A DNA stretch of 8,165 bases from Candidatus Poseidoniaceae archaeon. GTDB taxonomy: Archaea; Thermoplasmatota; Poseidoniia; Poseidoniales; Poseidoniaceae. The notes under the pieces were generated by a model. It was not told the DNA's origin. It searched no databases and worked only from the letters and a program-made list of their open reading frames with translations. The position numbers were made by a program, and so were the translations under genes. Location of the stretch: the NCBI GenBank assembly GCA_022451765.1, contig JAKUNY010000062.1, forward strand, positions 1 through 8,165. The letters run 5' to 3'. Positions 1-5,635 of this stretch are shown one piece after another (the first letter of the stretch is position 1; every line of letters begins with the position of its first letter).

Positions 1-193
1 CAAGAAGAGTGGCAACTCGACCAAGGTGGATCCCACAAGCGTGCAGGTATGGATGAATTTCATCTAAACCAATCGCAGAACCAATGGTGTCCATGTCACC
101 GTTTTGACCTGCTAAAACTGGAACAGCACCACGCTCAATGGCAGCATCGAGCCACTGTTTCATCGCAGTAATATCTTGCTGATGACTGCTCAA
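1..193 (-). CDS. Partial gene, possible DHH-family phosphoesterase (N-terminal 64 residues)
   Basis: This reading frame is cut by the left edge of the window; only its first 64 codons are visible. The proposed start is TTG at 193-191, overlapping the prefoldin stop codon. It is favoured because a purine-rich GAGGGAG (204-198) lies 4 bases upstream, and because rpl37ae in the same operon also uses TTG. The alternative is ATG at 163-161 (residue 11), which has no SD. Residues 24-43 contain a hydrophobic strand followed by GQNGDMDTIGSAIGL. This resembles motif I of DHH phosphoesterases (H-x-N-x-D-x-D-x-x-GS), which binds catalytic metal through aspartates; here D33 and D35 would be the ligands, and the usual leading histidine is glycine. 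The remainder (HPYLHACGIHLGRVATLL) is not diagnostic. The family call is inference from one motif. In many archaea the gene after prefoldin beta is a DUF3194 protein, which this does not resemble. Confidence 0.5.
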   Translation of the reverse strand, partial: MSSHQQDITAMKQWLDAAIERGAVPVLAGQNGDMDTIGSAIGLDEIHPYLHACGIHLGRVATLL

Positions 194-504
194 ACTTCTC
201 CCTCAAGCGATTTCTTGAGTTCATCGTATGCTGCGACAAGTTTCGCCTCATGCTCGGAAAGTCGCTCAGCGTGCTCGGAGAGTGTTGTATGGGTCGCTTT
301 CAGTTCTCCAATCAATTCAGCCTTGTTTTCAACTTCGACCAATACGCCACCGAGTTGTCGGTGCAGTGCAAGACCCTCTGGGTGTTTTTCGACTGCAGTA
401 ATCGTTGTTTCCAGCTCTTGCAGTTGTGCTCGAACGGTTGCAACCTGATGTCGTGCATTTTGGACTTCTGAAACAACAACTTGGAGTTGTTCAACTGTGC
501 TCAT
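190..504 (-). CDS. pfdB: Prefoldin beta subunit
   Basis: The 104-residue product matches the beta subunit of archaeal prefoldin, the cytosolic hexameric holdase (two alpha, four beta) that captures unfolded chains and passes them to the thermosome. Residues 4-40 form an N-terminal helix, residues about 41-62 (HPEGLALHRQLGGVLVEVEN) hold the beta-hairpin segment that packs into the prefoldin barrel, and residues 63-101 form the return helix, rich in Leu, Glu and Lys in coiled-coil spacing. It is somewhat shorter than the usual 110-125 residues, mainly at the N-terminal helix. The ATG at 504-502 overlaps the pcc1 stop as ATGA, with an AAGGA-like SD just upstream, so translation is probably coupled. 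The position after pcc1 is the standard one in the archaeal exosome supercluster. Confidence 0.93.
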   Translation of the reverse strand: MSTVEQLQVVVSEVQNARHQVATVRAQLQELETTITAVEKHPEGLALHRQLGGVLVEVENKAELIGELKATHTTLSEHAERLSEHEAKLVAAYDELKKSLEGEV

Positions 505-776
505 GCTTCCTTCGAGTTGTCTTTGGTTGAAGAACCTGCGGATTCAATCGCCTGTAGAATTTCGTCCGCAGCGATTAACCCACGTATCCGTGTGTTCCAC
601 ATCGCCCGCAAATCCTTGGCGTTGGCTTCGTCCAAGCGAAAGGAAAACGTGTCGTCTTCAAAGGATTCACTTTCGGTCTCCGAGACGAGTGAATCGCGCA
701 TGGCTTGGATATCGGACGCATTCGAGCGAGATATCGTGCAAACAAGTGAAAAGGGCGTTTCCGCCATGGTGCTCAC
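501..776 (-). CDS. pcc1: KEOPS complex subunit Pcc1
   Basis: The 91-residue product fits Pcc1, the small dimerising subunit of the KEOPS complex (Kae1, Bud32, Cgi121, Pcc1), which makes N6-threonylcarbamoyladenosine at position 37 of ANN-decoding tRNAs. Residues 7-49 give alternating beta strands, and residues 50-79 form the characteristic C-terminal helix, including LDEANAKDLRAMWNTRIRGL, similar to the family's D-x-x-x-LRA-x-x-NS-x-L-R pattern. A short charged tail (80-91) follows. The first codon is GTG at 776-774, overlapping the rpl37ae stop as GTGA; an ATG three codons later (767-765) is the alternative, and neither has a strong SD. Its place between rpl37ae and pfdB is the conserved archaeal order and supports the call for a short, divergent protein. 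Confidence 0.85.
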   Translation of the reverse strand: MSTMAETPFSLVCTISRSNASDIQAMRDSLVSETESESFEDDTFSFRLDEANAKDLRAMWNTRIRGLIAADEILQAIESAGSSTKDNSKEA

Positions 777-1129
777 TCTTCTTCGGAGGTATCTTCTGCA
801 GCCTTGCGCTCAAAATCAAGAGCGGCTTGTTGGGCAATAAATGCCATGTCTGCAGTTGTCGCTCCTTCTACGGATCGTCGGAGGATACGTGAGTTTGCAT
901 CACTTGCTCGAGTAAACGGTTCCCAGGCACCACCAGCAAAGGTGTGTCCACATTTTCCGCAGGACCAGATACCAACCGATTGGCGAGTAACCTGGCGATA
1001 GTGACAGACTGGACAGGTGTATTTTGCATTTTTCTTTGCAAGTGCGTTTCCTGCATTTCGTCGGACGCTAACACCATATCGTGCTCCGAATCGAGCTGTT
1101 GCCTTTGCTTTCTGGGTTCGCTTTGCCAA
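773..1129 (-). CDS. rpl37ae: Large-subunit ribosomal protein eL43 (L37Ae) with C-terminal extension
   Basis: This is the zinc-binding 50S protein eL43, also called L37Ae. The basic N-terminus (residues 1-35, with RFGARYGVSVRR) is typical. The zinc ribbon is complete, with cysteines 39, 42, 57 and 60 in a CPVC-x14-CGKC arrangement, followed by GHTFAGGAWEPFT, the hallmark GG-A-W/Y-x-P segment. At 118 residues it is longer than the roughly 70-95 typical of the family; the excess is a C-terminal tail from about residue 84 that ends in an acidic run (DTSEEE). The start is TTG at 1129-1127, directly abutting the rrp42 stop, and is supported by a very strong SD (AGGAGGGG, 1143-1136) six bases upstream. 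No ATG start exists near this position. The neighbours are exosome subunits upstream and Pcc1 downstream. Confidence 0.95.
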   Translation of the reverse strand: MAKRTQKAKATARFGARYGVSVRRNAGNALAKKNAKYTCPVCHYRQVTRQSVGIWSCGKCGHTFAGGAWEPFTRASDANSRILRRSVEGATTADMAFIAQQAALDFERKAAEDTSEEE

Positions 1130-1915
1130 TCAGTTCCCCTCCTTTTCTGCTACCATTTTTCTTAGTTCACTGCACTTTTGTTCGGCGACCGCTAGAATCT
1201 CGGCAAATTCCTCCGGAGTGAAGACTCCTTTTAGCCCCTTCTGTAGCGAGTGAAGGTGACCTTCGTCACCAAGTGTAATGTGAATTCGCTCATCTCCACC
1301 GAGTTCTTCTTCTTCCCTGGGGTCGTAGACAAAGCGTCCACCGGCACGCTTGAACGATGCCATGATTGGCGTTCCATTGACCTTAAGGGTGTGATCTTCC
1401 CCAACATCAAATCGTTCTGCTGGAACAACAGCAGTACGTAGAGCAGCAATGGCTGCGAGCCCTGCGGCGTCGAAGATGTTGCCGCCATCAGAGAGAACGT
1501 GGATATCGATCATGACACCCCAAACCTTCTCTCCGGGTACAATGCATAATTCCCCCATGTCAATGCAACCAGATTCACGAATTCCACGGTCCACGACGCG
1601 ACCGAGTTCGATGGATTCTGGTGAGGGTGGTCCAGGTTCATACTTTCGATGAGCAACAGGACGTAGTTCTGCTCCGCACATGAGTGAACCCTGTGCTGGT
1701 CGATCGGGCCACGGCGTACGAATTTCGAACTTGACGCCAGCATAGATGATGGTGTCGCCCCAAACGACCTTTGCAGAACCCTCTGCGTTGTACAGACAGT
1801 CGACCTCGAGGTGAACATCACGGACGTCAAAATGTCCACGACCGTCGATTCTCTGACCTTCTGCTGCGAGTCGGTTTAGCTCCTGCCGCAAAAGAGAAGG
1901 TACCAATTCAACCAT
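1130..1915 (-). CDS. rrp42: Exosome subunit Rrp42 (non-catalytic RNase PH-like)
   Basis: The 261-residue product is Rrp42, which alternates with Rrp41 to build the hexameric RNase PH ring of the archaeal exosome. Rrp42 helps shape the RNA channel but has no catalytic centre of its own. Residues 1-30 contain the conserved RIDGRG segment; residues 31-160 form the first RNase PH domain (EGSAKVVWGDT, then VVDRGIRESGCIDM and SDGGNIFDA); residues 185-257 form the second (FVYDPREEEE, HSLQKG). The aspartate pair used by Rrp41 is not present at the equivalent place, as expected for this subunit. Length is normal for the family. The ATG at 1915-1913 overlaps the rrp41 stop as TGATG, and an AGGAGGTG SD (1930-1923) lies 7 bases upstream inside rrp41, so Rrp41 and Rrp42 synthesis is likely coupled, matching their 1:1 stoichiometry. 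Confidence 0.96.
   Translation of the reverse strand: MVELVPSLLRQELNRLAAEGQRIDGRGHFDVRDVHLEVDCLYNAEGSAKVVWGDTIIYAGVKFEIRTPWPDRPAQGSLMCGAELRPVAHRKYEPGPPSPESIELGRVVDRGIRESGCIDMGELCIVPGEKVWGVMIDIHVLSDGGNIFDAAGLAAIAALRTAVVPAERFDVGEDHTLKVNGTPIMASFKRAGGRFVYDPREEEELGGDERIHITLGDEGHLHSLQKGLKGVFTPEEFAEILAVAEQKCSELRKMVAEKEGN
1136..1143 (-). promoter_or_regulatory. Shine-Dalgarno site for the TTG start of rpl37ae
   Basis: AGGAGGGG on the minus strand sits inside the last codons of rrp42, six bases before TTG 1129-1127. It is one of the strongest anti-SD matches in the window and probably compensates for the weak TTG initiator. Confidence 0.75.
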
Positions 1916-2643
1916 CAGGCTTCACCTCCTTCGTAGCGACGCTTGAGGGCATCCACCATGACTTCGTGAATTTCCTTGGCAGCCTTGTGGTTGTATTCCA
2001 TCGCCAGGTTGTACTCTTCAACAGAAAGATCGCCATCCATCTGAAGGAAGGCAATCTCTCCTGTGTTTGGTAGAATCCCGACTGGAAGATCAGCTTGTCC
2101 GTAGTTGTCTTCTGCTTTGTCAAGATCGAGAACGACCGTGTCCTCGATTTTTCCTGAGGCTACGCCAACAATCATGTCACGCATCGGGATTCCAGCGTCG
2201 GCAAGTGCAACGGATGCTGCGGTGATACCTGCACATCGTGTTCCTGCCTCGGCCGCTAGAATCTCGATTTCTACACGGATTTTAGAACGAGGGTATCGCT
2301 CAACAAGAACGACGGATTCGAGGGATTCTGCAGTAACCTTGGATATTTCTCGACTTCGGCGATTGAAACCTGGTCGGATTCGGTCACCCGTTGAAAACGG
2401 TGCCATGTTGTAACGTACGTCGATGACAGCACGGTCTTGTCGCTGAATCTTTCGTGGATGGGCTTCCATTGGGCCGTAGACTGCAGCAACAGCTACGTTG
2501 AGTCCATGCGTCACCATTGCTGAACCATCTGCAGCAGGTAGAACACCTGCCTCGATCGTTACCGGTCGCATCTCATCAATCGCTCGACCATCCAGTCGCT
2601 TTCCATCTTCTCGTAGTAATTTTACGTCTCCATATCCACCCAT
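1915..2643 (-). CDS. rrp41: Exosome catalytic subunit Rrp41
   Basis: Rrp41 is the active phosphorolytic 3'-5' exoribonuclease (and, in excess nucleoside diphosphate, RNA-tailing) subunit of the archaeal exosome. The 242 residues cover the full family length. RLDGR at 16-20 starts the domain; FNRRSREISK at 93-102 carries the arginine pair (R95, R96) that contacts RNA and phosphate; GTRCAGITAASVALADAGIP at 134-153 is the core helix; and DLDKAEDNYGQADLPV at 173-188 carries D179 and D185, matching the catalytic aspartates D180 and D186 of the Sulfolobus enzyme. All key residues are therefore intact. The ATG at 2643-2641 overlaps the rrp4 stop as TGATG, with a GAGGTG SD (2656-2651) 7 bases upstream. 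It sits between its cap protein Rrp4 and its ring partner Rrp42, the classical order. Confidence 0.97.
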   Translation of the reverse strand: MGGYGDVKLLREDGKRLDGRAIDEMRPVTIEAGVLPAADGSAMVTHGLNVAVAAVYGPMEAHPRKIQRQDRAVIDVRYNMAPFSTGDRIRPGFNRRSREISKVTAESLESVVLVERYPRSKIRVEIEILAAEAGTRCAGITAASVALADAGIPMRDMIVGVASGKIEDTVVLDLDKAEDNYGQADLPVGILPNTGEIAFLQMDGDLSVEEYNLAMEYNHKAAKEIHEVMVDALKRRYEGGEA

Positions 2644-3329
2644 CAGTGTTCACCTCGTTCGTTTTCTAGTGCTTTGACAGCACTTTCGAATGTATTTTTA
2701 TGCCCTTCTTGATTTAGGGTTTGAATCAGTTCTCGCGCAACTCGCATGTCGTCACTGCTTCCATGCACCCAAACACGACCATTGTCACCGACAATTATTC
2801 GGCAGTCAGTAACGTCTCGAATTCGACTCACCATTGAATTGTTGTCACCACGGAGTGTGTCAATGAGGTTGACAGGGATTGACAGAACTGCACCTTCGTT
2901 CAGTCGTCGCAGCCCAACACCTTTCATGGTCAAAACCATGTTGTGCGGCTCGTCGACTTCCTGAATGCGTGCAAGGGCTGCATCTCCGATTCCGAGATGC
3001 TTTCGTGTTGAACCGAATTCAACCTTCCAAGGAGCCAATGACATTGGAAGAAGCGCTTGGAAGGGTCCGTTAACGTCAAAAAACCATAGATTGTTTCGAA
3101 CTTCAGCCACGAATCCGACGATAAGATCTCCAGACCGTGGCATGTAGGCGCTGTTTATTGGTGAAACAGAAACGACATTGTTTTGTTCATGAAGCCAGCC
3201 GACTCGGGTGGCAATAAATTCGATTTTTTCGGCAATCATACCGGACCCTGCTCGCTTCCCGGACGATGGTCCTACGACCATTCCCGGGGTCACGAGGCGC
3301 TGCTCGGCGCCAACTTGACCTTTGGACAT
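2643..3329 (-). CDS. rrp4: Exosome RNA-binding cap subunit Rrp4
   Basis: Rrp4 forms the trimeric cap that feeds RNA into the Rrp41/Rrp42 ring. With the start used here it has 228 residues: an N-terminal domain (about 10-60, beginning RLVTPGMVVG), an S1 domain (about 65-137, GDLIVGFVAEVRNNLWFFDV) and a KH domain (about 145-215) with the Rrp4-type loop GDNGRVWVHG at 181-190. I chose ATG 3329-3327 because GGAGAG (3341-3336) lies six bases upstream. The longer frame begins at ATG 3359-3357 and adds 10 residues (MSSGRFGEKS), but has no well-placed SD; those codons include the SD itself. If the long start is right, the CDS is 2643-3359. The stop overlaps the rrp41 start. The alternative cap protein Csl4 and its partner DnaG are not in this window. 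Confidence 0.95.
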   Translation of the reverse strand: MSKGQVGAEQRLVTPGMVVGPSSGKRAGSGMIAEKIEFIATRVGWLHEQNNVVSVSPINSAYMPRSGDLIVGFVAEVRNNLWFFDVNGPFQALLPMSLAPWKVEFGSTRKHLGIGDAALARIQEVDEPHNMVLTMKGVGLRRLNEGAVLSIPVNLIDTLRGDNNSMVSRIRDVTDCRIIVGDNGRVWVHGSSDDMRVARELIQTLNQEGHKNTFESAVKALENERGEH

Positions 3330-3335
3330 ACTTTT

Positions 3336-3341
3336 CTCTCC
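3336..3341 (-). promoter_or_regulatory. Shine-Dalgarno site choosing the rrp4 start
   Basis: GGAGAG on the minus strand lies six bases before ATG 3329-3327. It falls inside the 10-codon extension that would exist if rrp4 began at the upstream ATG 3359-3357, so it argues for the shorter protein. Confidence 0.65.
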
Positions 3342-3383
3342 GAACCGTCCACTCGACATCCCATGATAAAGGACACCCTTTTC

Positions 3384-4076
3384 TCAGGAGGATAATTCTT
3401 TGACTTCAGCGTCATTTGCACGCTTGAGAACTTGACCGATAATATCGCCCTTCATTCCGGCTGGTATCTCAACAACACAAGCCCAGTCTCCGTTCTCCAA
3501 CCAACCCTCTTTTTGCTGATAACTCCGCAAGAGTTGACTGACCGAACCGTAAGCTTTGCCAGGTATTCGGAACGCCAGCCGGAGTGATTCAAAGCTGAGT
3601 GGAATCAAGGGTTTCAGGATTGCAATGGCATCGCTAACTTGTTGTTCAAGTCGTTTGAAAGGATCGACTGAGTACTTTGATTCCTCCAGTGCAAGTTCAA
3701 TCCTCGTTCGTGGATGTGGAGACTTGCTTCTTGGATCAACGGCCTGGCTGTGGATGTGGTGAATGATTTGTTGACGAATGTTTTCAACGCGAGCTTTGCG
3801 TTGAGCCGTTGTTAATTGAATGGAACCTTTCTCCAATATCACGTTGAGAATTGTTGTCACATCCAAGGTCTGAAATGCCTTCATCAATGCATCTTCCGTA
3901 GGTCGTTCTCCTGCTCTTGCATCATGGAAGATTTCGTCCATAGCCATAAACTCGTCCAAATCAATGCGTGAGGAATCGTCTCTCCATTCTTCGACAAGGT
4001 CAGGATCGACGAGGGCTTCGTAGCGCTTACCGCCTTTTTCGAGTCGTGCAAGTACGGCGTTATCGAGACTGACCAT
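3384..4076 (-). CDS. Ribosome maturation protein SBDS
   Basis: The 230-residue product is the archaeal homologue of the Shwachman-Bodian-Diamond syndrome protein. In eukaryotes SBDS acts with the EFL1 GTPase to evict eIF6 from the 60S subunit; the archaeal protein is assumed to act on the 50S subunit. Three domains can be laid out: the FYSH domain (1-88, with VSLDNAVLARLEKGGKRYEA and the DEIFHDARAGERP segment), a helical middle domain (89-160, with TTAQRKARVENIRQQIIHHI) and a ferredoxin-like C-terminal domain (161-230, with IPGKAYGSVSQLL and GDWACVVEIPAGM). Length is normal. The ATG at 4076-4074 has a GAGGTG SD (4087-4082) five bases upstream. It follows psmA after 39 bases and precedes rrp4 by 54 bases; this psmA-SBDS-rrp4 linkage is a long-known archaeal arrangement. 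Confidence 0.96.
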   Translation of the reverse strand: MVSLDNAVLARLEKGGKRYEALVDPDLVEEWRDDSSRIDLDEFMAMDEIFHDARAGERPTEDALMKAFQTLDVTTILNVILEKGSIQLTTAQRKARVENIRQQIIHHIHSQAVDPRSKSPHPRTRIELALEESKYSVDPFKRLEQQVSDAIAILKPLIPLSFESLRLAFRIPGKAYGSVSQLLRSYQQKEGWLENGDWACVVEIPAGMKGDIIGQVLKRANDAEVKELSS

Positions 4077-4115
4077 GTGGTCACCTCAGAGTTGCGAGTC
4101 AAAGAACTTGATTGT

Positions 4116-4838
4116 TCAGTCTTCAAGAGGCTTGAGACGATCAAGTTGCTTGTTCACTTCTCCTCGATCAAGGATGCGGTATCCGTTACCATCGACAACG
4201 ACGACTTCAACTGCATCTCTGTTTAGTTCGGTATCGTTTGCAGAGCGAAGCGCTTCAAGACCCATTTTCATTGCTGCATTCAGGGTCATACCGTTTTTCC
4301 AATTCTTTTCAAAGTACTCGATGACGGTGTTTCGGTTGCTACCGATTGCACCTGCATGATAGGATTGGTATGCACCGGATGGGTCTGTCTCGTAGAGGTG
4401 GATTCCCTCATCATCAACGCCACCGATCAACAGGGCTGTACCAAACGGTCGAGAACCTCCGTATTGGGTGAACGACTGTTTAAAGTCGCAGATTTTCTTT
4501 ACGAGGACATCGACAGGCACTGTGTCTGCGTAGGTGATTCTGTTGATTTGCGACTCGACACGGGCTCGAGCGACGAGTTGCCTAGCGTCTGCAACCAGGC
4601 CAGAAGTTGCAACACCAACATGCTCATCGATTTTGAACATCTTTTCAATGGATTCTGGAATGATTAGTCGAGAGGCAATTCGCTTGTCGCAGACGAGTAC
4701 AACGCCTTCCTTGAACTTCAATCCAGCTGTTGTTGTGCCACGCTTGACGGACTCACGGGCGTACTCAACTTGGAACAAACGTCCGTCCGGGCTAAATGTT
4801 GTAATTCCATGATCGTATCCTCTTCCACTCGGTTGCAT
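4116..4838 (-). CDS. psmA: 20S proteasome alpha subunit
   Basis: PsmA forms the outer seven-membered rings of the 20S proteasome, gating substrate entry to the beta rings and docking PAN/Cdc48-type ATPases. The 240 residues are full length. The alpha-type signature occupies residues 8-27 (YDHGITTFSPDGRLFQVEYA) and includes the gate residues Y8, D9, P17 and Y26. K66 (in ESIEKMFKID) matches the Thermoplasma lysine that binds the HbYX tail of the regulatory ATPases, and RPFG at 130-133 is also typical. There is no propeptide or N-terminal catalytic threonine, which separates it from the beta subunit. The ATG at 4838-4836 has a GGTGAG SD (4848-4843) four bases upstream. This is the first gene of the minus-strand operon and is divergent from dph6. 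The beta subunit gene is not in the window. Confidence 0.97.
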   Translation of the reverse strand: MQPSGRGYDHGITTFSPDGRLFQVEYARESVKRGTTTAGLKFKEGVVLVCDKRIASRLIIPESIEKMFKIDEHVGVATSGLVADARQLVARARVESQINRITYADTVPVDVLVKKICDFKQSFTQYGGSRPFGTALLIGGVDDEGIHLYETDPSGAYQSYHAGAIGSNRNTVIEYFEKNWKNGMTLNAAMKMGLEALRSANDTELNRDAVEVVVVDGNGYRILDRGEVNKQLDRLKPLED

Positions 4839-4978
4839 TTATCTCACCAATTCCTTCTCGTCTTCGACGCTTTATGAGGGTGATGATTCACCACTCTATC
4901 CTAGCGACATGAAGGACCCATTTGAACACTTGGCTTGTTTTCCCTTAATCTCATGAAGTTGAAGTTCATGGACCGTTC
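4839..4978. promoter_or_regulatory. Divergent promoter region between psmA and dph6
   Basis: This 140-base gap must hold the promoters of both directions. For psmA (minus strand), CTCATAAA at 4878-4871 is a weak TATA-like element about 35 bases before the ATG, with a CCC tract upstream that could serve as BRE. Just upstream of it is a small inverted repeat, GGTGA-TGAT-TCACC (4879-4892). For dph6 (plus strand), CCCTTAATC at 4942-4950 is a weak TATA-like element 30-35 bases before the ATG, and no SD precedes that ATG, which suggests a leaderless transcript. Element assignments are tentative; that promoters lie here follows from the divergent gene arrangement. Confidence 0.55.
4952..4970. promoter_or_regulatory. 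19-base imperfect palindrome, possible operator of dph6
   Basis: CATGAAGTTGAAGTTCATG reads as two nine-base arms around a central G, with eight of nine arm positions complementary (the G/G pair at 4958/4964 is the exception). It ends 8 bases before the dph6 ATG and lies between the weak TATA-like element and the start codon, where a bound dimer could block initiation. A further TTCATG (4976-4981) overlaps the start codon. Function is inferred from symmetry and position only. Confidence 0.35.
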
Positions 4979-5635
4979 ATGCGAATCGCCGTTCTTAGTT
5001 CAGGTGGAAAAGATTCCTCCGCTGCATGGTGGTGGGCGATGTGTCGTGGGTGGGAGGTTGTCGCTGTGGTAACCGTTGATGTTTTGGATGGTGATTCACA
5101 CATGTTTCAGGTCCCATCAACTCAATGGGTTCAGAAACAGGCTGAAATGGCAGACTTGCCATGGATCAACGTCCCCGCATCTGGTTCCGTTGAGGATGAA
5201 ATTGGAGCTCTTGAATTATCCTTGGCACAACTTGAAATTGACGCACTTGTGAGTGGAGCCCTGCGCTCAGATTTTCAGAAACAACGATTGGAATGCATGT
5301 GCCAACGGCTTGGAATCCGTTCCTACTCGCCTTTATGGCATCAAACACCAATCGATCACCTGCAGGGTATGATTGAGGCTGGATTCAAAATCATGATTAC
5401 TTCCGTTTCTTGCGAAGGTCTTGATCACAACTGGCTTGGTCATGTACTCGATGAGCGATCCCTCAAGGAACTCCAAGAACTTTCAACAAAGCATCGATTC
5501 AACGTCGACGGAGAAGGTGGTGAGTACGAAACGTTTGTTCTCGGTGGTCCGATTTGGTCTCGCTCCCTGGAGGTAGAAGGTGAGGAGCAGCATTCGGCCA
5601 GCAGAGGTGTTTTTACAATTCATTCAGTGGTTTGA
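4979..5635 (+). CDS. dph6: Diphthine--ammonia ligase (Dph6/DUF71 family, PP-loop ATPase)
   Basis: The 218-residue product belongs to the MJ0570/DUF71 family of PP-loop ATPases, whose eukaryotic member Dph6 uses ATP and ammonium to amidate diphthine to diphthamide on elongation factor 2. The N-terminal PP-loop SGGKDS is at residues 8-13, in the family context MRIAVLSSGGKDSSAA. A conserved SGALRSDFQKQRLE lies at 92-105, and the family C-terminal motif GEGGEYETFV is at 178-187. Length is close to the usual 220-240. The ATG at 4979-4981 has no SD and fits a leaderless transcript. Its 3' end overlaps the convergent purB by 16 bases. The other diphthamide genes (dph2, dph5) are not in the window. 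A different amidation substrate cannot be excluded from sequence alone, but the family assignment is firm. Confidence 0.9.
   Translation: MRIAVLSSGGKDSSAAWWWAMCRGWEVVAVVTVDVLDGDSHMFQVPSTQWVQKQAEMADLPWINVPASGSVEDEIGALELSLAQLEIDALVSGALRSDFQKQRLECMCQRLGIRSYSPLWHQTPIDHLQGMIEAGFKIMITSVSCEGLDHNWLGHVLDERSLKELQELSTKHRFNVDGEGGEYETFVLGGPIWSRSLEVEGEEQHSASRGVFTIHSVV

Noticed and set aside
481..892. Two overlapping plus-strand open frames opposite pcc1 and rpl37ae
   Set aside because: They lie entirely antisense to confidently identified genes, have no SD or family resemblance, and their composition is that of reverse-strand translation.
1130..1915. Rrp42 as a decayed Rrp41 duplicate, because it lacks catalytic aspartates
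   Set aside because: Loss of the catalytic pair is the normal state of archaeal Rrp42; length and conserved segments are intact.
1771..2413. Plus-strand open frames of about 100 residues opposite rrp41 and rrp42
   Set aside because: Antisense shadows of conserved coding sequence; Ser/Arg-rich composition, no recognisable domain.
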